Source: Nipponacmea schrenckii (taxonomy: Eukaryota > Mollusca > Gastropoda > Lottiidae). From it: 64,000 bases of DNA. Below the pieces are notes generated by a model. The model saw only the letters and a list, made by a program, of their open reading frames with translations. It had not been told where the DNA came from and did no database searches. The DNA is taken from contig JAUJPP010000007.1 in the NCBI GenBank assembly GCA_030562195.1, forward strand, positions 31,059,769 to 31,123,768, read 5' to 3'. A program made the position numbers and the translations under genes. This document shows positions 47,201 through 57,640 of the stretch, one piece after another (position 1 is the stretch's first letter; each line of letters begins with the position of its first letter).

Positions 47201-49627
47201 ATTGTGCAGAATGAGAAAATTTTTTAGTTTACAAACTTATGGATTTTTTAAATTTGGGTTTTTTTTAAAGGGTTTTTGAACTCCCTGGCACCCATTGAGC
47301 AGGGAAAAGACCAAAACTTGAGCTCAAGTGGGGGTATTTGGAAAAGTTAGCCATTAGTCATATTTGCCTCTTATGGCCAATACGCAAGCCAAACACAACA
47401 ATTTTTTTAAAGTATTTTTTTGTTCTACGGCAAATATTTGAGTTCTGTTTTTTCCCAAATTGACAGCCAGCCCACGTGGATGATACCTGCAAATTTCAGC
47501 TTTGTAGCTTGGTAACTTTGCGAGCAAAAAAATTATTTGTGTTTGAGCACCTTTCTGTGAACCACTGTGCAGAATGAGAAAATTTCTAGTTTACAAACTT
47601 ATGGATTTTAATTGGGTTTTGAAGGCTTTTTGAACTCCCTGGCACCCATTGAGCAAGAAAAAACCAAAACTTGAGCTCAATTGGTGTATTTGGAAAAGTT
47701 AGCCATTAGTCATATTTGCCTCTTATGGCCAATATGCAAGCCAAACACAACAATTTTTCAAAGTATTTTTTGTTCTATGGCAGATATTTGAGTTCTGTTT
47801 TTTTCCAAATTGACAGCTAGCCCACGTGGATGATGCCTGCAAATTTCAGCTTTGTAGCTTGGTAACTTTGCGAGCAAAAAAATTATTTGTGTTTGAGCAC
47901 CTTTCTGTGAAACACTGTGCAGAATGAGAAAATGTCTACTTTACAAACTTATGGATTTTAATTGGGTTTTTAAGGCTTTTTGAACTCCCTGGCACCCATT
48001 GAGCAGGAAAAGACCAAAACTTGAACTCAATTGGTCAAACACAACAATTTTTCAAAGTATTTTTTGTTCTATGGCAGATATTTGAGTTTTGATTTTTCCC
48101 AAATTGACAGCTAGCCCACGTTAATGATGCCTGCAAATTTCAGCTTTGTAGCTTGGTAACTTTGCGAGCAAAAAAATTATTTGTGTTTGAGCACCTTTCT
48201 GTGAAACATTGTACAGAATGAGAAAATTTCTAGTTTACAAATTTATGGATTTTAATTGGGTTTTAAAGGCGTTTTGAACTCCCTGGCACCCATTGAGCAG
48301 GAAAAGACCAAAACTTGAGCTCAATTGGTGTATTTGGAAAAGTTAGCCATTAGTCATATTTGCCTCTTATGGCCAAACACAACCATTTTTCAAAGTATTT
48401 TTTGGTCTATGGCAGATATTTGAGTTCTGTTTTTTCCAAAATTGATAGCTAGCCCACGTGGATGATGCCTGCAAATTTCAGCTTTGTAGCTTGGTAACTT
48501 TGCAAGCAAAAACATTATATGTGTTTGAGCACCTTTCTGTAAAACACTGTGCAGAATGAGAAAATTCCTCGTTTACAAATTTATGGATTTTAATTGGGTT
48601 TTAAAGGCTTTTTGAACTCCCTGGCACCCATTGAGCAGGAAAAAAACCAAAACTTGAGCTCAATTGGGGGTATTTGGGGAAAAATTAGCCATTAGTCATA
48701 TTTGCCTCTTATGGTCAATATGCAAGCCAAACACAACAATTTTTCAAAGTATTTTTTGTTCTATGGCAGATATTTGAGTTCTGTTTTTCCCCAAATTGAC
48801 AGCTTGCCCACGTGGATGATGCCTGCAAATTTTAGCTTTGTAGCTTGGTAATTTTGCGAGCAAAAAAAATATTTGTGTTTGAGCACCTTTCTGTGAAACA
48901 CTGTGCAGAATGAGAAAATTTCTAGTTTACACACTTATGGATTTTAATTTGGTTTTGAAGGCTTTTTGAACTCCCTGGCACCCATTGAGCAGGAAAAGAC
49001 CAAAACTTGAGCTCAATTGGTGTATTTGGAAAAGTTAGCCATTAGTCATATTTGCCTCTTATGGCCAATATGCAAGCCAAACAAAACAATGTTTCAAAAT
49101 ATTTTTTCTTCTATGGCAGAAATTTGAGTTCTGTTTTTCCCAAATTGACAACTAGCCCACGTGGATGATGCCTGCAAATTTAAGCTTTGTAGCTTGGTAA
49201 CTTTGCGAGCAAAAAAATTATTTGTGTTTGAGCACCTTTCTGTGAAACACTGCAGAATGAGAAAATTTCTACTTTACACACTTATGGATTTTAATTGGGT
49301 TTTTAAGGCTTTTTGAACTCCCTGGCACCCATTGAGCAGGACAAGACCAAACCTTGAGCTAAATTGGTGTATTGGAAAAGTTAGCCCACGTGGATGTTTG
49401 TGGCAAATCGCAGCTCTCTAGCTTGGCATCTTTTTGCACAAAAACTTTATTTGTGTTTGAGCACCATTCTGTGAATCACAGTGTGGAATGATCAAATTGC
49501 TAGTTTGCAAAGTTATGGATTTTAATTGGGTTTTGGGGTTATTTTCAAATCCCTGAGCTGTCAGGATTAGGAAATGACCAAGAATAGAGCTAAATTTGTT
49601 TACTTGAAAAAGTCAGCCATTGGTAAT
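41263..49627 (+). repeat. ~350-bp satellite array, about 25 units, two subfamilies
   Basis: Landmarks: gatatttgagttctgttttt, cccacatgtccagatagccc, 'cgcaaaaaatttatttgtg', gagcacctttctgtgaa, ggaaatgaccaagacttgag and ggcctatatgcaagcc. Period is exactly 350 bp in the middle (42591, 42941, 43640, 43990, 44340). Subfamily A fills 41263-45040 and reappears at 49385-49627. Subfamily B (aaattgacagctagcccacg, 'ctccctggcacccattgagc') fills 45060-49380. The same ~73-codon frame is open in many A units, but only because the units are copies. Confidence 0.92.
45351..45823. mobile_element. TTAA-flanked MITE inside satellite unit
   Basis: Flanked by TTAA (45347-45350 and 45824-45827). Inverted ends AAGGGGCACAGGCTTGA and CAAGATTGTGCCCCT. 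It interrupts the unit phrase atggattttaattggg, which neighbouring units keep intact. Kolobok/T2-like (TTAAAGG ends). An interior phrase resembles 21720-21790. Confidence 0.75.
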
Positions 49628-49668
49628 AATATGTTGGTTCGGAGAAAAACATGTCGTGTCTGCACTTA

Positions 49669-49710
49669 CCCACTGATGAAGACACTGTGTGTCGAAATAC
49701 GTATTGCTCC
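49669..49710 (+). ncRNA. Hammerhead ribozyme motif, PLE-2
   Basis: CTGATGA is at 49673-49679, stem II GACAC/GTGTC with loop TGT at 49681-49693, and GAAA at 49694-49697. A stem III palindrome ATACGTAT is followed by T and GCTCC. The extra A after CTGATGA is shared with PLE-1. The 5' strand of stem I is CCCA, which does not pair with GCTCC, so this copy probably lost stem I at its 5' junction. Differences from PLE-1 in stems II and III are compensatory. Confidence 0.72.
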
Positions 49711-49852
49711 CTCCCTACCCTGTTTATATTGTTATTTCTTTACTTTTGGATTCGATTTTTGTTATATTTGGATTCATTTATTGTAAGTTATTTTTGTTTT
49801 TTCATTCAAATAATACCAAATTATTATTATTACTGACTATTTTTTATGTATC

Positions 49853-51681
49853 ATGGCAAACCCTCGTCATCGCAACACTTCCCGCCCAAGACCACTCATG
49901 GATATACGCGTACCCATCCCATATCACTACAGATATCATTATCCCCCCCCCTTTCCATCTCATCGTTACTATACTCCACCCCACCCACAGTATTTCCATC
50001 AACAGCAACGATACTACGCAAACCAGAGAGAAGACAATCGACATCCCCATAACTACCGAAAACCAAACCATCACAAAATTAGCCAAAATGCTGAATCCCC
50101 CTTCATCAGACTGTTCTATCAGATATTACAGGCCCTACATCACATGGCTACTATGAAATCCCAGACTACAGGCAGACACTCTCGCAGTTTCAATTTCAAA
50201 TTACAAGAACTTGACAAATTTATCAAACCAGCTATGAAAAATAACTTGATTACTTCAATCATTTCTAAAATCAATCGTTCTTGGGCAAAAGATATCTCAT
50301 CAGCTTTAGTAAATCACTATGATTCCATGTTAAGTGAAAAAATTAAATCAATAAAAGACAGTTCCTTCTCTCAACAACAAATTAAACAATTTTCTAGTAA
50401 AGCTCTCGATTGGGCTAAAGGTAATTATCGGAAAAAATTATCGCAAGAAACAATTACGGCATATTTCAATATTATAAAAGAGTTTTACTCGAATCCTGGT
50501 GAAAGCATGGATGTAGGCCCTTGTACACCTTCTGAAACAGTTAGTAAAAGAGCACCAACTAAAGTTTCTCGGATAAATAACCTTAAAGGTACACCAGGAA
50601 AACGACAACGCTCTCCTGATCAAGAAACAGCCACTCCATCAAAAAATCGAAAGACAGACACCACAACCAAATTGCCTCCTCTTCCAGCCCTTATTTCAAC
50701 TCCTTTTAATATTCCACCACCAATTCGTCCAGCTTCTCCATCAGAGGAATATACCACGCCTCCTTCATCATCACCATCGACGTCATCTTCATCTAAACCC
50801 CCTTTACAATCCTCATCCACATCGTCAATTCCTCCACAGACACCCTCTCCACAAAAATCCCCTTTACCATCACAAAATCTTCCCCAAATACCCTCTTCAT
50901 CAAAGCATACAACTTCATCAAGATCGCCAATTCCACCCCAAACCCCCCCTCCTTCGTCATCGAAAAGTCCTTCTCAGATAGCCTCTTCATCAAGACTTTA
51001 TGCATTACCTCCTTCCACTTCCTCAAATTCTCGTAAGTCAGCCTCCTCGTCCAAAACTTTATCCCCAACCCCCTCACCCAAATCAACTTCAACTAGGAGA
51101 TCAGTTCGACCAGCCCGGAAACTTAACATGGATCTTCCTCGTCGCCATGATCCCAAGAAGAAAAGTGCATGGCACTTACCTCCTATTACTAAACCTATTC
51201 TTATAATTGGATCATCGAACATCAGCAACATTCCAAAAGGCCAAGATGATGTTCAAATGGAATCCTATCCAGGTGGTAAGATATGGCATATCAAGAATAT
51301 CCTCAACAACTTTGTCCCTTCTTCATATTCACCACGCCACCTTATTCTACATATTGGTTTCAACAATAGATCTGAAGATGGTCGCACTATTTATCGAAAT
51401 TTATTAGATCTCTTGGATACAGTTAAAACTATCTTTCCTAACACCACCACCCATATTACTCATATCCCTACACATCAGTTTTCCAGTCGAAATTTAAAAA
51501 CGAGAGTAAGAACCTCCAAACCTTCAACGACCTCATAACCAGCCAGCCACCTACTGATATCAATGACATAGTACCAGCACCAGGACCAATCAAAGTCAGG
51601 AATGATCTCATACACTGGGTTCCTGTAACGGCAGATCATCTCTTCAACCACTGGATTAACAACTTAAATCCTTTAAACTAG
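49853..51681 (+). CDS. PLE-2 ORF1: His/Pro-rich protein with SGNH-hydrolase-like domain
   Basis: ATG at 49853 (MANPRHRNTS) opens 561 codons. Residues 1-80 are rich in P, H, Y and R. The conserved block PFIRLFYQILQALHH is at about residues 83-97 (50099-50143), followed by a helical region (ELDKFIKPAMKNNL, INRSWAKDI). A long Ser/Pro linker comes next (about residues 225-425), then PRRHDPKKKSAWHLPP. The SGNH-like blocks are IIGSSNI (about 51204) and HIGFNN (about 51352). A one-base shift near 51478 moves the frame, after which FQSKFKNESKNLQ and the last block NDLIHW (Asp-His, about 51601) lead to TAG 51679-51681. No ORF1 of this kind is familiar to me in Penelope/Neptune-type elements. Confidence 0.8.
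51672..51681 (+). promoter_or_regulatory. Putative -1 ribosomal frameshift site, PLE-2
   Basis: TTTAAAC (51672-51678) is read T TTA AAC, followed directly by the ORF1 stop TAG. The -1 frame reads TTT AAA CTA GAA ACG and stays open into QLGKTIVNLSHKSL of ORF2. A G6 tract (51686-51691) follows, as in PLE-1. Confidence 0.65.
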
Positions 51682-51759
51682 AAACGGGGGGCCTAGTTCC
51701 AAACACAGTACAGTTGGGTAAGACAATTGTTAACCTAAGCCACAAATCGCTAACCGTAA

Positions 51760-51922
51760 GGGTGGTGAATGGCTCAGTGGTTAGCGAGTTGGACTGTCGT
51801 CTGCTAGGCGACTAGGTGCCGTGGGTTCGAATCCCGATCGGTGCGAGGAAATAACTAATTAGGCCTGATTCCTAGGCCCGTGCTTTCCCGGAACTACGAG
51901 ATAGTAGTTTCCCCCCCCCCCC
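51760..51922 (+). repeat. tRNA-derived SINE with PLE-like tail (copy 2), inside PLE-2 ORF2
   Basis: Near-identical to the copy at 34583: head GGTGAATGGCTCAGTGGTTA, box B GGTTCGAATCCC (about 51824) and tail GCCCGTGCTTTC (51876-51887). A hairpin and a C-run follow (from about 51910). It splits ORF2 between KSL and LNDEKLLDKG. Flanks CTAACCG (about 51751-51757) and CTAAACG (about 51927-51933) look like a 7-bp target duplication with one change, which resembles the PLE-1 target CCCTAAG. Confidence 0.85.
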
Positions 51923-54175
51923 TCTACCTAAACGACGAGAAACTCTTAGATAAGGGTCTAAAATTCATACCTTCTTCTTCGCCAAAATCCCTAGCACCAG
52001 TTCACGAAGCAGTTGCAAAATTTCAACGACTATTGAGATTGAGCTATTTTTACAGGAAAAGTCCTTCTCGGGGTCCTATTACCAAATTTGTAGAAAAATC
52101 AACTTTTACGCCCTGTGATGGCCTTATGAATCAAGAAATTTTAAAAGTTTTCGATGAAATGAACAATGAAATATCTCATATACCTCTGGTACATGATAAA
52201 TCGAATCTATCACACGCGGAGCGTACTGCTTTGAATTTAAAAAATGACCAATCTATCATCATTAGAAAAAGTGATAAAGGTAGTTGCTGTGTCATACTCA
52301 ATAGAGATGATTACATTCAAGAAGCTGAAACCCAATTAGGTAATACTGAACATTACCAAATTTTGGCAAACCCTATCTATCATGAAACAGCTACTTTGAT
52401 ATTAAATATTCTTTCAAAATTACTTGAACAAAACTTTATTAATGACAAACAATTTAATTATTTGAATCCCGACTCACAAATTAGACAGCGCCATTTATAT
52501 ACCTTACCTAAAATTCATAAAGATCCAGCTACTGAATGGTTTGTACCATATCAGATACCAAAAGGGCGGCCAATCATATCTGATTGTTCAAGTGAATCCT
52601 ACCGGATCTCGGAATACATTGATCATTTTTTATTACCTTTGGCCTCAAAACATCCATCATATGTAAAAGATACCAATGATTTTGTTGCAAAAATCAAGCA
52701 GCTAAAAATACCAAAAAAATGCCATTTTAATCTCCCTTGATGTTCAAAGCATGTACACTCGGATAGATAATGTTTCTGGTCTCCGCGCTGTAAGAAAGGC
52801 TTTTGACAGGTATCCTGACATCAGCCGCCCTGACACCGCGATATTAGACTTATTGGAAATATGTCTAAGTAGAAATGACTTCACCTTTAATGAAAAAGTA
52901 TACCTTCAGATCTCTGGTACTGCCATGGGCAAACGATTTGCCCCTTCATACGCCAACATATTCATGCAGAATGGGAAAGAGAAGTATCTCTTCTTTGTCC
53001 ATTACTCCCATATTTTTACGTCCGTTTCCTTGACGATATTTTCATAGTTTGGACACATACCATAGAAGAATTCTGGGAATATTTCGATATTCTCAATAAT
53101 TACCACCCTTCAGTAAAACTAACAGCCAAAATTAGCGAAAACCGTATAGATTTCCTTGATACGACAGTATTCAAGGGAAAAGATTTTACTACTTCTGGGA
53201 AATTAGATATCAAGGTTTTCTTTAAGGAAACTGGCACCCACCCAAATTTTGTTCAAATCATCTTTTCATCCTAAACACACCTTTTCAGGGGTAATCAAAT
53301 CCCAAATATTACGGTTCCACCGAATTTGTACGCGGGAAAAGGACTTTGAGGAGGCATGTGCAATTGTTTTCAAACAATTGCAGCAGCGGGGTTATGCGAA
53401 GCGGTTTTTACGCAAAATAAAAAATTCAACCCTTTGCGAACTTAAGGCTAAAAACAATGCCCAGAATGTTGAAATCCTCGGTGTTTGTTCAAAACCCTGT
53501 CTGAAATCTTCTTGTCTAACTTGTCCCTTTTTCAACTCAACTCCCTTCTTTTTCAATACCTCTAATAATGCCAAATTTGCCATAGAAGAAAATCTTACTT
53601 GTGACAGCGGCAATATCATCTACCTCATATCATGTACAGCTTGTCAAAAACAATATATTGGAGAAACAAAAAATAAATTGAGAACTCGATTCAATGGCCA
53701 TAGATTTGATATAAATCATAATTTGGATAAAACTGTGGCTAAACATTTCAACCAATCAGACCATCACATAAATAATGCAAGAATCACCCCTATTGAACAA
53801 ATTTATGAACAGACTGATATTCCAACTAGAACTTTTCGACTGCTTAGAGAAAACTACTGGATAAATAAACTGGTTTAAATGTTCAAGTTGACTATCAGAT
53901 AATTCCTTTTGTTATACTTTTCAGTAGTACATCCTCCAAGCCATACCCATTATCAAAGAAATGTATAAACGCCTCCAACACATTTTCCCTGATATTTTCC
54001 ACAAAAAATTAATTATTGCTTTTAAGCGTAATAGAAATTTAAGTGATATTTTAGTCCAGGGCAGACTAAAACCTATAATAGTATAATCATTATTTACCTC
54101 TTATTTTAGATTTGTATATAAGCAGATGCTGGTTACAGTTTTCCATAAATTGCAATGTATCAATCAGTTTTCGAA

Positions 54176-54176
54176 A

Positions 54177-54209
<33 letters not shown>

Positions 54210-54210
54210 C
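54176..54210. repeat. Poly-T tract in PLE-2 3' UTR
   Basis: About 30 consecutive T after an A-run. Simple repeat with no other content. Confidence 0.9.
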
Positions 54211-54267
54211 CCAACTCACTATTTTTTTGCACATAACTGTTATTGGTGGTACTGAATCTTCTCCTCG

Positions 54268-54319
54268 GCCTGTGCTTTCGTAATTTCAATTATATATTGT
54301 TTTTACAACCACTTTCACC
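54268..54319 (+). other. PLE-2 conserved 3' tail
   Basis: GCCTGTGCTTTC (54268-54279), then GTAA...CAAT / ATTG...TTAC as an imperfect hairpin, then ACAACCACTTTCACC. Same order as in PLE-1 and PLE-3. Confidence 0.6.
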
Positions 54320-54505
54320 TCAAACTGAGAACATGGGATTTAATTTTCAGTCACAAATCATATCATAAAAGGAATATACTTTATATCCATATATTGTAAA
54401 TGCTTTCTTTCATCAAAAATACACGTTTAGATTAAATAATAACAAATTAATTAATGTTTAATTCAATTCATGGTTTATGAATACATATTTATCAACCTTA
54501 ATCGC

Positions 54506-54747
54506 TCATTTACACTCATCTACTGGCAAATATGTGTAAAATGGATGACAATCGGTGGGAATATATTCGAGTAGTTTCATCAGATCTTTCTTCTTTTCAA
54601 AGTCAATTGGAATTCTAGCTGAATAAGCGCACGGTATACTATAGGAGGAGTAGTTAAATGTCTGACCACGTTTTCTGTATGATTTTTCTATAAAATCTCC
54701 ATTTATCTCAGGTGAGAAATACACTTTCACATCATTGGGTTCCTAAG
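54506..54747 (-). CDS. Possible terminal exon of an unidentified gene
   Basis: On the minus strand a splice acceptor (TATTCTTAG) at about 54748 precedes an open frame. It reads NDVKVYFSPEINGDF, FNYSSYSIPCAYSARIPIDF and HPFYTYLPVDECK to a stop at 54506. Composition looks protein-like (Y, F and P in ordered spacing). It could be the last exon of a host gene or of a DNA-transposon protein; I do not recognise the family. No upstream exon was found within the window. Nothing is recognised at 54748-54987. Confidence 0.35.
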
Positions 54748-55490
54748 AATATTTGATATGGTAAATCGAAATAATGCCACTCAATGCATTCTGCTTGCAA
54801 CTTGTCAAATTCAAATGATCAAAATTCTTAATTTCTTTGTGTGTAATTTCTTGTACAGAATATGCATTGCGTTAATTAGCAGATTTCATGTGTTATATAG
54901 TTGGATGGAAGGTATATGTCAGATCTTTTGATGCTGCCCTCGATGCACGAGTGCATAGAATCACACTCATTTTGACTGTGGCCTGATTCAAAGAATTTCT
55001 GTTCGATGGTTTTGATGTTGGTTGAATTGTGGAGATAATGAATTAGAGATGTACATTTTATTCTCATAGGAGCGACGGGCCCAAGAGAGGGCATGGGCAA
55101 AAGTGCGGTCGATGGCTGGGTGTGATAAAGACTTGGTTCGGATGAAGATGAGTTCTTCTTGAAGGATGGTTTGATAATTATCGATCAGAGTCGTTACCTT
55201 TGAGAGCCATGTCCGATTGAGGGATCTAATATTCGCGTCGACAGCTGATGTTTTCATTGCTGGACGGATAAAACTGTCCAACTCAGAGACTTTGCGTTTG
55301 AAGGTGAACGCTGGTTAACCTTGTTGCTGAAGGATAAGGATTGCCAGATGATGTAGACACTGCAAAACTTGGAAGAATACCTTAACAAAGGGTTCTTCCT
55401 CATTATGAGTGGGAACAGGTTGGCGTCTGTGTTGGTGTGCGTTTCTGGTGGTTATCTTTGGATGGGTAGTCTGTGTCGTGGGCAGGTCGG

Positions 55491-56523
55491 GCACTGTTTT
55501 ATTTACGCACCCCCAACTTCCCATAAAGCTATCGATTTGAAACTTGGCAGGGATACTTATATGTGTCCTGAATGTTCACAGCAAATTTCAGACGATTCCG
55601 ACCATTCCTTCTATTTTTAATTATTTTTCAAAGTGTTGAAATGACTGAAATTTCTTCAGATAAATTGGATAATGGCGAAATAGCAGGTGGGCTTAACTCT
55701 TTTGTTTAGTCGTACTTGCTTTGAAATATCATTCAATTTCAGGTCATTTCGACCAAAAATTGTCAATTTTCCACTGCGATGTAACGAATATAGCCGCAAT
55801 CTTTTTCGTTTGAGTTTACAAAAATGCCATTGACGCATACACATTGATCTGGAAATTTAAAATGCGATAACAGTAATGTATTGATTACTTAGAGTTACTT
55901 AGAGTTATTTCTGGATCAGGTCCTTAGACCCTATACCAGACTCATCTGTTGTTGGGTTAGGGATTTTGGTAGGTCACGTATTGGTGCCTTGAAGTTTTCG
56001 TACAGAACCTCCTGAATTGACCAATGATTGTCAAGTCTATTCTTGAAGGTATTTTTTGTCGGTGCTGTGACAACTTCTTCAGGGAGTCCGTTCCATATAA
56101 TTACGTTTCTGTTTGTGAAATAATTCTTTCTAATCAGTGTTGTGCAGCGTTCTGGTAGATCTTCAAGGAGTTTCCTCTGGTTGGTGGTCTTTCCGTTACA
56201 TCCTTCCATAGTTTTATGAAGGTACTTCCTTCTTTGTCATAGTGTTGGTGTACAAATTTATATAATTCAAGCATGTCTCCTCTATGTCTTCTGTAGAGTT
56301 GGTAATAGGTCTTTGTAATGATTGCTGATTACTCACAGCAATTTTCAGACTGATCAGACAAGTCTCACTGTGTTAAATCAATCGATAAAGTCATCCCGCC
56401 ATGCCCCTATTGCTCATCGAACCCGGAATTATTTCCAATCGGGATATGGACACATATCCCTCTGCCAAGTTTCAAATCGATAGCTTTACGGGAAGTTGGG
56501 GGGTGCGTAAGTAAAACAGTGCT
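55491..56523. mobile_element. 1.03-kb TIR element with 9-bp target duplication
   Basis: Inverted ends of ~75 bp starting GCACTGTTTTATTTACGCAC (right end the complement with a few changes), flanked by GGCAGGTCG at 55482-55490 and 56524-56532. Long TIRs with 9-bp duplications suggest a Mutator-like origin. It carries no transposase but contains a LINE fragment. It interrupts the PLE-4 ORF1 relic. Confidence 0.75.
55931..56325 (-). pseudogene. LINE ORF2 C-terminal fragment inside the TIR element
   Basis: The minus strand reads LYRRHRGDMLELYKFVHQ (about 56310), HYDKEGSTFIKLW, then in a second frame NGKTTNQRKLLEDLPERC, RKNYFTNRNVIIWNGLPEEV and NTFKNRLDNHW. These are the standard end-of-RT blocks of non-LTR retrotransposon pol proteins. 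One frameshift occurs near 56209. It is a fragment, probably captured or inserted before the TIR element moved. Confidence 0.7.
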
Positions 56524-56739
56524 GGCAGGTCGATGGTTATCTCTGGATGGAAAGGCTGGTTGGTCGGTGGTTGGGTGGGATATAAATGTCTGGATTGGTT
56601 GGTGGTCGACGGTTGGTAGGTGATAGAAATCTATGGAATACTGGGCCGTTGTAGGGTACGTGATGTTGGTTTGGATGGCGATTAGAACTGCGATGTCTGG
56701 CTTCTTGCCAGTGGTTGTCGAAGTTGCGGAGCACAATGA

Positions 56740-57552
56740 AAATATATCTAGGTTAGACGGGAAATGTTCAGCGGTTTTCGAAATATTATTCTATAACAAG
56801 TGTCAAACAGTATTAGCTCAGAAAGGGCTATGGCCGTTTCAAAGATATGGTTTCCGCATATCATACGAAAAAGTTTATTGTTGCGCATCTTCTGCACACG
56901 GATTGGTGTAGAAAACATTGAATTGGAGGGCTTCCATGGTACAAAAACAATACATACAGTACTCGCTAGTGGCTCTGAAAGGGTTAATGAGCAGTCAGAG
57001 CCAATTAGAGTTAACTATGCACAATCTAATCCAGTTTCGATAAATCTTTTCTCTATGATAAAAATGAGAGAAAAGTCAGTGTTAGATGGTGATGAGAATG
57101 TAATGTTTGTTGTTGGTATTGATTGACAGACGGGGTCTCTGGAGGTTCAGGAAAATACAATATAGGTACATTGACATCTATAGATCTATTTAAACATTAG
57201 GAACTTCTAATACTACAACAACAAAATCATATAAATTATCCACTGCTACATGTCGGCATGTCTGGTCAGAACAGCGGTTAACTCCAATCTCCCTAACTCT
57301 GACCAGTACTATATTATATCTCTCTATCTGGCGAACACCACTCACCTCTCATGTCCAAATTAGGCTGACCAGTGGAGAGTACATCAGTAACTGATCCGTG
57401 CCAAATATATTAGTAGTTACTAATAGTGAACGGATCAGGTTACAAGAACATAGTCCCATAAAAGCACTGGCCTAGGTCACAAAGTAAAGAGTTCTGGCCT
57501 AGGTCAGAAAGTAAAGAGTCAGTGTTCGACTTAATAGAAAAAAAATGCAAAA
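56740..57552. other. No gene; short duplicated motif
   Basis: No supported ORF. A ~30-bp unit (ggcctaggtcacaaagtaaa, ggcctaggtcagaaagtaaa) is tandemly duplicated at about 57469 and 57498. Complementary fragments of ctgaccagt occur in 57300-57380. Confidence 0.45.
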
Positions 57553-57554
57553 AG

Positions 57555-57640
57555 CTTGAACAGGGAATCGAACACCCGACCTCAAAGTTGCCGAGCAAAA
57601 GATTGCCGAGCCATCGCCAAACCCACCAGGCCACCGAGAC
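57555..57640 (-). repeat. tRNA-like sequence (SINE head or tRNA pseudogene)
   Basis: On the minus strand a box-A-like TGGCCTGGTGGGTTTGGCG (57633-57615) and a box-B-like GTGTTCGATTCCC (57575-57563) are correctly spaced, with a GGG/CCC T-stem. No acceptor stem forms, so it is not a functional tRNA. Confidence 0.55.

Larger units (their letters stand above)
51672..54085 (+). pseudogene. PLE-2 ORF2: reverse transcriptase + GIY-YIG endonuclease (broken)
   Basis: Homologous to PLE-1 ORF2. Visible blocks are KSDKGSCCVILNRDD (about 52270), LYTLPKIHKDP (about 52497), KGRPIISDCSSES, MYTRID (motif A, about 52751), GTAMGKRFAPSYANIFM (motif B, about 52918), FLDDIF (motif C, about 53028), FLDTTVF, a Cys-rich linker CLKSSCLTCPFF, the GIY-YIG signature IIYLISC..C..QYIGET (about 53615-53665) and LLRENYWINKL. 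It is interrupted by the SINE after KSL (51750s) and by frameshifts near 52730, 52970, 53240 and 53876. The C-terminal ~65 codons lie out of frame to ~54085. Confidence 0.85.
49628..54319 (+). mobile_element. PLE-2: Penelope-like retroelement
   Basis: Same plan as PLE-1: hammerhead, ORF1, TTTAAAC site, ORF2, tail. ORF1 is nearly intact. ORF2 has four breaks and a SINE insertion. The 5' limit is uncertain: satellite identity ends near 49627 and the hammerhead begins at 49673. No target duplication could be recognised, possibly because the satellite array ends here. Confidence 0.85.
54988..56735 (-). pseudogene. PLE-4: divergent PLE ORF1 relic, split by a TIR element
   Basis: On the minus strand a His/Pro-rich start (MLRNFDNHWQEARHR, 56735) matches the PLE ORF1 N-terminus. 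After the 1.03-kb insertion (55491-56523) the frame resumes with EEPFVKVFFQVLQCLHHL (about 55324-55378). That is the conserved ORF1 block of PLE-1 and PLE-2. A small shift follows, then FIRPAMKTS and ALSWARRSYENK (54988-55281). The linker, SGNH domain and ORF2 are missing. It is a distinct PLE lineage from PLE-1 and PLE-2. Confidence 0.65.

Noticed and set aside
49628..49672. Target duplication for PLE-2
   Set aside because: Left (cacttaccca) and right (ttcacctcaa) flanks are only weakly similar, so no boundary can be fixed.
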